Shown here: positions 1 through 8,132 of the stretch, piece after piece
Layout of the letters: each line of letters begins with the position of its first letter
How positions within the stretch are numbered: the first letter of the stretch is position 1
NCBI GenBank assembly: GCA_963737145.1
Contig: CAVTRO010000001.1
Span: 744,001 to 808,000, forward strand
DNA: 64,000 bases
Source: AP-15 sp963737145
GTDB lineage: Bacteria; Pseudomonadota; Alphaproteobacteria; ATCC43930; CGMCC-115725
Reading direction: 5' to 3'
Notes under the pieces: generated by a model
What the model saw: the letters and a program-made list of their open reading frames with translations, nothing else
What the model was told of the DNA's origin: nothing
Database searches by the model: none
Made by a program: the position numbers and the translations under genes

Positions 1-407
1 GCGCGGGGCGTCTGATGCTGCATTGGAACCCGACCGACGCGACATTGAGCTTCGACACGAGGCTCAGCCCGTCGATGCCGGAGGCGCGCGATCTGGTGCA
101 GCGCGCCAGACAGTTGCTGCCCTCAATCGGCGAGGTCGAACCGGAGGCGGAGCGCATCGCCATCCGGCCGATCCCCGATGACCACCTGTCTGCCATCGGA
201 CCGATGCCGCGGACATCCGGCTACTACATCGCCGTCACCCACAGCGGCGTGACGATGTCGCCGTTACTGGGCGCGGGCGCCGTGTGGTGTCCGGCTAATG
301 GTTTTGCTGTTAATCGGCCCGACAAGTGTCAGTTGAAGAAACGGGCGGGCCGGAAATCGGCGAGCTCCGCCCTCTGCCGTCCTCCGCCGCCTTATTTGCT
401 GAACTGA
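1..407 (+). pseudogene. C-terminal remnant of an FAD-dependent oxidoreductase (DAO family)
   Basis: The reading frame is open from base 3, so the gene begins upstream of the window. Residues encoded up to about base 290 match the end of glycine/D-amino-acid-oxidase-type flavoproteins, including the block around RPIPDDHLSAIGPM and the GYYIAVTHSGVTMSPLLG segment that lines the FAD site near the C-terminus. Right after SPLLG the family pattern stops and the frame runs on with unrelated residues to a stop at 405-407. I read this as a truncated or frameshifted 3' end. The usual last stretch of roughly 30 residues is not seen. Assignment to the fold is fairly secure; the substrate is unknown. Confidence 0.55.
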
Positions 408-558
408 CGCACGCATCTGGAACCCGATTGTTAGCTAGCGGAGGCTCGGCGGTTTTCGCGGCGCTCCGGAACAGGACGGCGGATGCCGCGAGGGTAGCCT
501 GGGTGCTTGTTGGCGGCGCGTTACAATTCATGTCCTCGGAGCACGAAAGGCCACACTC

Positions 559-1827
559 ATGAATGCTCAAGAGACGCATTCTTCTGACCCTGCACTGGTT
601 CATCTTCCGAGCCTCCTCCCGGAGTTGGAGGCGCTTTACACCGACGTGCACGCCCATCCCGAGCTGTCGATGCAAGAGACCCGGACAGCCGGATTGGGCG
701 CGGAACGACTGCGCGCCGCCGGTTACAACGTGACCACGGCGGTCGGGAAGACCGGCGTTGTCGGGCTCTTGCGCAACGGCGCAGGACCGACGGTCATGCT
801 GCGCGCCGATATGGACGCGTTGCCGGTCGAGGAGGCGACCGGCCTGCCCTATGCCAGCAAGATCAAGGCCAAGGACCGCGACGGGAAGACGGTGCCGGTC
901 ATGCATGCCTGCGGCCACGATATGCATGTCGCCTGGCTGGTCGGCGCGACGACGCTGCTCGCGCAAGCCCGCGACACTTGGCAGGGGACGTTAATGGCGG
1001 CCTTCCAACCAGCGGAGGAGACGGGGGAAGGCGCCCAGGCCATGATCGATGACGGGCTCTTCGACCGCTTCCCCAAACCCGATGTCGTGCTCGGCCAGCA
1101 TGTGATGGTCGGACCGGCCGGAACCATAGGTGGGAGCGCCGGAGTGGTTACCTCCACGGGCGACAGCCTGCAAATCCGACTGTTCGGGCGCGGCGCGCAT
1201 GGATCGATGCCGCAAGCCAGCATCGATCCTGTGGTGATGGCGGCGGCAACGGTCATGCGCCTTCAGACCATCGTATCCCGCGAACTCGCCGCCGCCGAGG
1301 CCGCCGTGGTCACCATCGGGTCGTTGCAGGCCGGTACCAAGGAGAACGTGATTCCCGACGAGGCCGTCATCAAGCTCAACGTGCGCAGCTTCGATGAAGG
1401 GGTGCGCAAGCGCGTGCTCGCCGCGATCGAGCGGATTGTCAAGGCCGAGGCCGAGGCCTCGGGCGCTCCCCGGCCGCCGGAGATCACGCGCCTCGACCGC
1501 TACCCCCTCACAATCAACGATGCCGCGGCGAGCAAGCGCGTCGCCGACGCGTTCCGCCGGCATTTTTCCGCCGACCGCGTGCGCGAGACCGGACCAACGC
1601 CGGCGAGCGAGGATTTCGGATCGTTCGGCGCGGAGTGGCACGCGCCCTCGGTCTTCTGGTTCGTGGGTGGCACCGACCCCGAGCGCTACGCGAAAGCCAA
1701 GGACGCGGGCCAACTGAACGAGATCCCGACCAACCACAATCCGCGCTTTGCTCCGGTCATGCATCCGACCTTGCAGACCGGCGTCGAGGCGCTGATCGTC
1801 GCGGCGCGCGCCTGGCTGGCGCCATAG
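559..1827 (+). CDS. M20 family metallo-amidohydrolase (hippurate/N-acyl amino acid hydrolase type)
   Basis: The protein has 422 residues, normal for the family. Metal-site motifs are in the expected order: LRADMDALPV near residue 90, HACGHDMH near residue 116 and QPAEE near residue 150, followed by the dimerisation domain and a C-terminal block with PASEDFG. These dizinc or dimanganese enzymes hydrolyse N-acyl amino acids, hippurate or similar amides in the cytoplasm. The ATG at 559 follows an AAAGG ribosome-binding site at about 546. A predicted TRIC-family membrane gene follows about 70 bases downstream on the same strand. The exact substrate cannot be read from sequence. Confidence 0.9.
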   Translation: MNAQETHSSDPALVHLPSLLPELEALYTDVHAHPELSMQETRTAGLGAERLRAAGYNVTTAVGKTGVVGLLRNGAGPTVMLRADMDALPVEEATGLPYASKIKAKDRDGKTVPVMHACGHDMHVAWLVGATTLLAQARDTWQGTLMAAFQPAEETGEGAQAMIDDGLFDRFPKPDVVLGQHVMVGPAGTIGGSAGVVTSTGDSLQIRLFGRGAHGSMPQASIDPVVMAAATVMRLQTIVSRELAAAEAAVVTIGSLQAGTKENVIPDEAVIKLNVRSFDEGVRKRVLAAIERIVKAEAEASGAPRPPEITRLDRYPLTINDAAASKRVADAFRRHFSADRVRETGPTPASEDFGSFGAEWHAPSVFWFVGGTDPERYAKAKDAGQLNEIPTNHNPRFAPVMHPTLQTGVEALIVAARAWLAP

Positions 1828-1896
1828 GGCAGCCAATCGCGCCCATCCGGGATTGCAGAGCGGCGGATCACCCGGCTTGGCGTGGGAGAGCCCACG

Positions 1897-2571
1897 ATGG
1901 AAACGCTCCTCCTGGTGCTCGATCTCGTCGGGACCTTGGTGTTTGCGCTAAGCGGTGCGATGGCGGGGGTCAAGAACCGGCTCGATCTGTTCGGAGTTCT
2001 GGTCCTGTCGTATGCGGCGGGCAATGCCGGGGGCATTGCCCGTGACCTGCTGATCGGCGCGCGGCCGCCGGCGGCCATCAGCGATTGGCGCTATCTGGCG
2101 GTTTCGCTGCTTGCCGGAATCGTCACCTTCTGGCGGCCCTCTGCCATCAATCGGCTGCGCAGCCCGGTGCTCGTGTTCGACGCCGCAGGGCTGGCGCTCT
2201 TTGCGGTTTCCGGCGCGCAAAAAGCGCTCGCGTTCGGGCTCAATCCGGTCATGGCGGCGCTCCTCGGCATGCTAACTGGAATTGGCGGCGGCATGATCCG
2301 CGACGTGCTCCTGGCCGAAATTCCCATCGTATTGCGCGCCGATCTTTACGCCATCGCCGCCCTGGCTGGCGCGGCCGTTGTGGTAATCGGTGCCGCATTG
2401 CAGCTCTCGTCGACCGCGGTGACGATTGCCGGCGCGGTCCTCTGTTTCGGGCTCCGGTTCGTGGCTATTCGCCGTGGCTGGCACCTTCCCGTTGCCGACG
2501 AACCCGAACCACCGACCACAAAGGCGCACGCGCCGAAGGATCGGAAGAATGACGGCGCGAGGAGGCGTTGA
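1897..2571 (+). CDS. Trimeric intracellular cation channel family protein (UPF0126/YadS-like)
   Basis: The product is about 224 residues, almost entirely hydrophobic, with two repeats of a three-helix unit. Each repeat carries a glycine-rich turn: GNAGGIARDLLIGARPP in the first half and GIGGGMIRDVLL in the second. This is the signature of the bacterial TRIC/UPF0126 family, inner-membrane channels thought to pass potassium or other small ions. I chose the ATG at 1897 because GGGAGAG sits 6 bases upstream; a GTG at 1882 would overlap that site. The C-terminal 25 residues are charged and probably cytoplasmic. Confidence 0.85.
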   Translation: METLLLVLDLVGTLVFALSGAMAGVKNRLDLFGVLVLSYAAGNAGGIARDLLIGARPPAAISDWRYLAVSLLAGIVTFWRPSAINRLRSPVLVFDAAGLALFAVSGAQKALAFGLNPVMAALLGMLTGIGGGMIRDVLLAEIPIVLRADLYAIAALAGAAVVVIGAALQLSSTAVTIAGAVLCFGLRFVAIRRGWHLPVADEPEPPTTKAHAPKDRKNDGARRR

Positions 2572-3147
2572 GATGAAATGCATTCGTTCTGGTGTGGGCA
2601 ATGTTTTTAACGGCATTTCCGATGCCCCTGACTGACGGAGATCCTTGATAGGGCTGAAATTTTGATCGGGCATCAGAATTGATCCGCGTTCAGTGCCTGA
2701 TGTTGCACGGCACGGCGTTGTAGATCCTGCCGATCGCGTGATGGCGCCGCTCCTCGGCGGCGTCTTTGCGCTGCCGCCATTCCAGCTTGCGCGTGGCTGG
2801 CTCGAGGGGGTGGTTCAGCCGCGCGCGTGTCTTCGGTACAGGCGAGCGCGTCGGCCCGCAGGCGCGATCGTGGATCTGCGACAGACCGGTCCACGGCTGA
2901 CCTCGATGTCCCGGTTTCCGTGGCTGATAGGGGATCCCTGACCGGGTGCGCAGCCTCCGGGTTGTCGGATCTCGGTGCACGGTGATCGACGCCCAAATGG
3001 ACCGTCTTACCGCCCGATTTGTTGTTCAGCACGCCGACAGGGGACTGACAATTCGAAGCCCCCTCCCTCCCGCAACGAGTCAGCCAAACTGCATCGAAGC
3101 GATGCAAACTCGTCGATCGGCTCCTTTCGGGGATCGGCCGAGGACCG
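2572..3147. other. 576-base stretch with no recognisable gene
   Basis: Both strands carry overlapping open frames, but none has a recognisable domain or a convincing ribosome-binding site, and the arginine- and proline-rich translations look like GC-rich shadow frames. It lies between the TRIC gene and the 3' end of the MFS gene. It may hold decayed sequence, since the flanking region is rich in broken genes. Confidence 0.4.
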
Positions 3148-4458
3148 TCAGTCCGCCGCGGGCACAGCGAGCCCCGATGGTAGGATGCGGCGCCGCGGTG
3201 CCTGCACACCGACCGCTGCGACGACCGCTGCCAACACCATGAACCCGGCAAGCGCGTAAAGGCCATTCTCAAAACTGCCGGTTGCATCTTTAATCCAACC
3301 GACGAGAAACGGTCCCATGAACCCTCCGATGTTGCCGACTGAATTGATAAGAGCCATGCCGGCGGCTGCGGCAGTGCCGGTCAGGAAGGTCGAGGGCAGC
3401 GGCCAAAAGGGTCCCTTTGAGCCGTAAAATCCGATTGTCGCGAGGCACATCGCTGCGAGTGACCAGAAGCTTCCTCCGAGTAAACCGGCGGCAACCAGTC
3501 CGGCGGCGCCGACCAGACAACCGACGAACAGGTTCCACTTACGCTCGTGCATGCGATCGGAGATATAGCCCCAAACGACCATGCTTATTGTGCCGACGAC
3601 ATAGGGGATCATGGTCAGAAAGCCAGTCTGAAGGTTCGACACGCCGAGTTGCTTGATGATCTGCGGCACAAAAATCACGAGGCCGACACTCGCGGTGACA
3701 ATGCCGAAATAGATCACCGCCAAAGCAACGACCCGGATGTTGGTCAGGGATTGGAACAGCGTATATGTGCGCACCGCCTCTAGCTCACGCGTCTCGTGGG
3801 CGAGTTCGCTCATGATCCATTCCTTTTCTTCTGTAGTCAGCCAAGAGGCGTGAACCGGCCGGTCTCTGAGGTAAACCAGCAATGCAAAACCAAGGATCAC
3901 GGCGGGAGCTGCCTCGGCGAGGAACACCCATCGCCACCCTGCGAGACCAAAGGTCCCGTCGAGCTCCAGCAGCGCGGTCGAAATTGGACCGCCGAGTGCC
4001 ACCGAGATCGGGGTGGCCACCGTGAACCAGGAGATCATCCGCCCGCGATGGCGCGCCGGAAACCAATAGTGGAAATAAAACAGGATGCCGGGGAAAAAGC
4101 CGGCCTCAGCGGCGCCCAGCAAAAAACGCAGACTGACAAAGCTGATCGGGCCGCTGACAAAAGCCATGGCCCCGGAAAACAGGCCCCAGGTAATCATGAT
4201 CCGGGCGAGCTAAAACCGGGCACCGACTTTCTCCAGGACCAAGTTGCTCGGGACCTCGAAAAGGCAGTACCCGCCGTAGAAGGCGCCGGCACCGAGTCCA
4301 AAAAGGTAAGCGCTGAACCCGAGATCCTTGTTCATCGTCAGCGCAGCGAAGCCGACATTGACCCGATCTAGGTAGCACACGAACATGCACAGGATCGAGA
4401 ACGGCAGCAGCCGCAGATAGACTTTGCGCATCGTGGTTTGTTCAGCAGACCGGGTCAT
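3148..4458 (-). pseudogene. MFS transporter (anion:cation symporter type) interrupted by an amber codon
   Basis: Reading the minus strand from 4458 gives a 436-codon major facilitator with 12 predicted membrane helices. It opens with a charged leader and YLDRVNVGFAAL, the classic start of the ACS family that includes tartrate, phthalate and other organic-anion symporters. At bases 4210-4212 an in-frame TAG interrupts the sequence GARF*LARIM. Family members usually have an aromatic or aliphatic residue there, so a single TGG to TAG change would explain it. Everything before and after stays in the same frame and is otherwise well preserved. The lesion looks recent, or is a base error, or is read through by a suppressor. 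Confidence 0.8.
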
Positions 4459-4741
4459 GTCTATCTGTCCTTAACCTATACCCAATTCCTTGTAGGTCAC
4501 TCTCCTGGCTCGAACAAAGAGAGCACGCGCATGCCTGCTCTGTCTATTTGCGCGAGCGAATCCGGTGCGGTGCAGGCGCACAGGTCGGATCGCGCTCCGC
4601 AAATTTGTATTCGGTAGGTTCCGACATAACGGCTGAAAGGAATTCACCCGACTGAGCCGTTCTCCGATCGCACCGGCAACGTCTCTTTAGGGACAAGTTA
4701 GGGGCAAGAAGATTTGTTCCCGCCGCGAAGGCTGACATGGC

Positions 4742-5390
4742 TCATTTGGTCGGCGGGCTCATCGTCGGCAGCAGCCTGACCAATGCGATGATCTGACCCG
4801 CCTGCTCCGCTGCCGCGAACCGCCGGCAGCGCGCCCAGCGGCGGTCGCCGACCAGTGCCACCAGCGCGACGGCGATCATCACGAGGACGCTGGCGCCGAA
4901 CACCCAGCGCGGCGCGCCGTGGTCCATGAAAAAGCCGAACATCAACGGCCCGATCATGCCCCCGATGCTGAACCCGCCGGTGACGATACCAAAGGTGCGG
5001 CCGATCGCGCCCGGTGGCGCGGCGGCACGCACCAGCATGTCGCGCGACGGCATGATCATCCCTCCCAGAAGCCCCGCCGCGCCCATCGCCGCGACGAGCG
5101 GCGCTGTTGCCAGCCCCATCGTGCCGATCGCCAGCACGATCGCGGCATTGATCGCATAACCGACCGAAGCCACCTCGGCATGACGGCGGGTCTTGTCGGC
5201 AACGAACCCGCCGGCCAACACCCCCAGCGCATGCATCGACAGATACACGGTCAGGCGAGGCTCCCCGCCGCCAGCGGCGTGCCGAACGCGCTGCCCAGCG
5301 CGACCACCGAAAATTGCTGATGCCGCTGCCCGACAGGCTCAAAAGCGCAAAGGACCCGCTGAGAAAAATGATCGTCGGTGGCCATCCGGC
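4742..5390 (-). pseudogene. C-terminal half of an MFS transporter, frameshifted
   Basis: The segment from about 5240 down to 4742 encodes roughly 165 residues matching the last membrane helices of an MFS permease, including the loop VADKTRRH and the block MIGPLMFGFFMDHG. The preceding helix (IIFLSGSFALLSLSGSG, about 5390-5325) is in a different frame, so at least two indels separate the pieces between 5250 and 5330. The N-terminal half of the transporter is not found upstream, so this is a remnant rather than a simple frameshift. It is a different subfamily from the neighbouring amber-interrupted MFS gene. Substrate unknown. Confidence 0.7.
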
Positions 5391-5665
5391 GGATTCTCTG
5401 TGGCTCCAATGAGCTGCGGGTTGCAGAAGACGATGCGGCCGAGCTGCGGCACCTAATCGAGCGGCCATTGCGCTGCCCCCGTATCGTGACGGAGGCGCGC
5501 CATGGCGGCTGAGCACAGCGCCGTATGGGAGGCGAAAATAGCCGATGCCCGCGCTAAAAGAGGTTCCGCACATTCCATTGCGGCCGGCGAGAACGCGACG
5601 GCGGTCATAATCGTAAAGCCAGGCGACCGCCACCTTGCCGCCAATACGGGCATCGAATCCCTGCG

Positions 5666-6333
5666 ATGCGCCGGAGTGGCGTTTTTCAGCGCAGCGGCAA
5701 GCTGGTCCGTATCGCGCTCATCAAGGCAAAGAACAGCGACGGCGGGGAATTCCTCGTTCCGGGCATCGTCGCCGTCACGCCGCCGATCCTCGAGCGTGCC
5801 TTGGGGAACGCAGCGACCTGGCAGCGCTACGAACCAACCCGCTGGCCGCAATTAGCCGGGACCGCGGCCAATACGTCGCCGCGATCCTGTCGATTACTCG
5901 CGCCTACGTGATGGCGGGCCGCCCCAATCCTCTGACGCCGCTGGCGAGTTTTGAAGAGTGGTCGCGTCTTGTCCGCGAACCACTGATATGGCTGGGTTGC
6001 GACGATCCGATTGCGACGATGCATTCGCTGCGGCAAACCGACCCGAAGGCAATCGAACGCGAAACCGTATTCGAGACCTGGAAATCAGAAATCGGTATTG
6101 GCCGCGCCCGCGCATGCCTTACCGCCGAGCTCGTCAGCGCCGCCGATTCTCGACCAGCGCTCCGCGAAACTTTGCTGATCATCGCCCCGCAGCGGTTTGG
6201 GGATAAGATCGATCCAAAGGCACTCGGCAAATGGCTCGGCCGACACGAAAACACCCTCGCCGCAAACTGCAAGCTGCTGGTCGACCGTACCAATGCGACA
6301 AGGCCTCGATGGTATCTGGAACCGTCGCTCTGA
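5666..6333 (+). pseudogene. Remnant of a phage- or plasmid-type replicative primase/ATPase
   Basis: Two frames together resemble the C-terminal region of large replication ATPases found on prophages and integrative elements of alphaproteobacteria. The first frame (about 5685-5845) reads FQRSGKLVRIALIKA and continues to AATWQRYE, the usual block after the primase domain. The second (about 5860-6333) reads GQYVAAILSITRAYVMAGRP, then FEEWSRLVREPLIWLG and a final KALGKWLGRHENTLA region. The stretch that should lie between them is too short, so there is both a frame change and an internal deletion, and the N-terminal catalytic half is absent. It shows that a mobile element once sat here. The family match is from memory of typical sequences and is moderately sure. 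Confidence 0.55.
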
Positions 6334-6498
6334 CGCCGTGAAAATGGGTTCGATGGGTTCAGGGGGTTTCCGCCAGTCGTTTATATGAAACTGTCACTGA
6401 CAATTTGCTCGCGACGGGTGGGACAAACGCATTGAACCCATCCAACCCATCGGGAGCAGAGGGCGCCCAGCCGGCTTTGCTCGGCCGAGGTTTTTATC

Positions 6499-6516
6499 CC
6501 CTCGCGCGCGCGAGGG
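6499..6516. repeat. 18-bp perfect palindrome with alternating CG core
   Basis: The sequence CCCTCGCGC followed by its exact reverse complement forms an uninterrupted 18-bp palindrome. The alternating CG core could adopt Z-DNA or bind a dimeric protein. There is no T-run, so it is not a typical terminator. Confidence 0.6.
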
Positions 6517-6670
6517 CCTAGATACCCCCGATGTGCAAATACGGCAGCGTATGCCAAATTCGGCGCCTGCAATCGATCCATGTCGCCGACGGTGCCGGCC
6601 GGCCGGCTCCGTCTATCAAAATCCCATCCCTGCACGCGTCAGAGGAGCGTCAAAGAAAAATACGCGGATC

Positions 6671-6703
6671 ATCCACCAAACCGGTGGATAAAGCTGTGAA
6701 TAA
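6671..6703. promoter_or_regulatory. Hairpin plus two DnaA-box-like nonamers
   Basis: ATCCACC at 6671-6677 pairs with GGTGGAT at 6683-6689 across a 5-base loop. Overlapping its right arm, GGTGGATAA (6683-6691) and TGTGAATAA (6695-6703) each match the DnaA box TGTGGATAA at eight of nine positions, with starts 12 bases apart. Two near-matches in AT-richer sequence can arise by chance; the neighbouring replication remnant makes a relic origin conceivable. Confidence 0.3.
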
Positions 6704-6806
6704 CCTCACGGCAAAGGGGCCCAGATATCGCTTGAATTTTATCCTTTTGTAAATTGCCTAAAAAAAGGCGAAGCCAGATGGCATAGAGCCTTGACTGCAG
6801 GGCGCG

Positions 6807-8117
6807 CTACACGACGCGGGCGCGGCACTCGCCAAAGCCGATCGGCGTGCACCCGGCCTTTCGGCAATGAGCGCGGAAGATCACCTCGTCGCCGTTCTCC
6901 AGGAAGCTGCGGGTTTCCCCCGAGGGGAGCGTTATCTGCCGCTGGCCATCGGCGCTCAGTTCCATGAGGCTGCCATATCCCTCCGGCGTCGGCCCGGAAA
7001 TCGTGCCGGTGCCGAACAGATCGCCGGCGGCGAGATTGCAGCCGCCGCAAGTATGGTGTGCGACCAGTTGGGCAAGGGTCCAGTAAAGGTCGATCGTGTT
7101 GCCGACCGACATCCGGTGCGGCGGCAGGCGCTTGGCCCGCAGCCCTTTGGTCAGCAGCAAGGCTTCGAGCACGATGTCGAACGCTCCCGTCTGCTGGTCG
7201 GCATCGTCCCACAGATAGGGCAGCGGCCGCGGGTCCCCGGCCGGCCGCGGCGGCTGTGCGACCCGGAACGGGGCGAGCGCTTCGTTGGTGATCACCCAGG
7301 GTGACACGGTCGTGCCGAAATTCTTCGCGAGAAACGGCCCGAGCGGCTGCGATTCCCAGCCCTGCACGTCACGCGCCGACCAGTCGTTGACGAGCCCGAG
7401 GCCGAACACATGATTCCCCGCCTCGGCGATCGGGATCGGTTCGCCGAGTTCGTTGCCGGGTCCGATCCACACCGCGAGCTCGAGCTCGTAGTCGAGCTTC
7501 TGCGCCGGCCCGAAGGTCGGGGCTTCCTCGTTGATGGCTTTGCGTTGGCCGCTCGGCCGGCGGATCGGCACGCCCGACGGGCGCACCGAGGACGCCCGGC
7601 TGTGATAGGCGACTGGGACGTATTTGTAATTGGGATTGAGCGGATTGTTCGGATCGCGCCGCATGCCGCCGTTTCTCGCGTGGTGGATGCCGGCGAAAAA
7701 ATCGGTGAAGCTGCCGATCGTCGCCGCCAAGTGCAACGTGCAATCGGCCGCGTTGTGCAATAGCCGCGCGGTGAGGGGCTCGATCTTTGCCCGGTCGGGG
7801 CCGTCTGCCGACAGCAGCGCCGAGAGGCGCCGGCGCAGTGCGAGGCGCGCATTCTTGCCGCAGGCCATCAGCAGGTTCAGGGTTGCTCCGGCCGCCGCTT
7901 CAGCCGCGCGCGCCGCCTCCCCGGAAAACAGCCCCGCCTCCAGCGCTGCCCGCAGGTCGAGGATCTGGTCGCCGATCGCGACCCCGCCGCGCGGCGAGCC
8001 GCCGGCTGGGCTGAAGACCCCAAACGGGAGGTTCTGGATCGGGAACTCGGCATGGCCCTGAGCCGAAGCGACCCAACTCGCCCGCCGCGGGTCATGGGTT
8101 TCGTCGATCGAACTCAT
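6807..8117 (-). CDS. fahA: Fumarylacetoacetase
   Basis: The product has 436 residues, full length for the family. It has the N-terminal SH3-like domain (QNLPFGVFS) and a C-terminal hydrolase domain. Family motifs include FFAGIHHARNGG, YKYVPVAYHSRASSV, the acidic metal-site segment DYELELAVWIG near residue 205 and NDWSARDVQGWE, all characteristic of fumarylacetoacetases. The enzyme splits fumarylacetoacetate into fumarate and acetoacetate, the last step of tyrosine and homogentisate breakdown. The ATG at 8117 sits behind a GGGGGA site. It starts 15 bases after the stop of the large secreted protein gene on the same strand, so the two may share a transcript. No other homogentisate-pathway gene is in the window. 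Confidence 0.93.
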   Translation of the reverse strand: MSSIDETHDPRRASWVASAQGHAEFPIQNLPFGVFSPAGGSPRGGVAIGDQILDLRAALEAGLFSGEAARAAEAAAGATLNLLMACGKNARLALRRRLSALLSADGPDRAKIEPLTARLLHNAADCTLHLAATIGSFTDFFAGIHHARNGGMRRDPNNPLNPNYKYVPVAYHSRASSVRPSGVPIRRPSGQRKAINEEAPTFGPAQKLDYELELAVWIGPGNELGEPIPIAEAGNHVFGLGLVNDWSARDVQGWESQPLGPFLAKNFGTTVSPWVITNEALAPFRVAQPPRPAGDPRPLPYLWDDADQQTGAFDIVLEALLLTKGLRAKRLPPHRMSVGNTIDLYWTLAQLVAHHTCGGCNLAAGDLFGTGTISGPTPEGYGSLMELSADGQRQITLPSGETRSFLENGDEVIFRAHCRKAGCTPIGFGECRARVV

Positions 8118-8132
8118 CAGGGATATCCCCCC

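Larger units (their letters stand above)
6334..6806. other. Noncoding stretch with palindromes and DnaA-box-like sites
   Basis: No gene is visible in these 473 bases. It contains an 18-bp CG palindrome at 6499-6516, a hairpin at 6671-6689, and two DnaA-box-like nonamers at 6683-6703, listed separately. The 3' end of fahA borders it on the right. It directly follows the mobile-element replication remnant and could be its noncoding tail. Confidence 0.45.

Noticed and set aside
2673..3287. 204-codon minus-strand frame after the TRIC gene
   Set aside because: It overlaps the conserved end of the MFS gene, has no ribosome-binding site and gives an Arg/Pro-rich translation without a recognisable motif.
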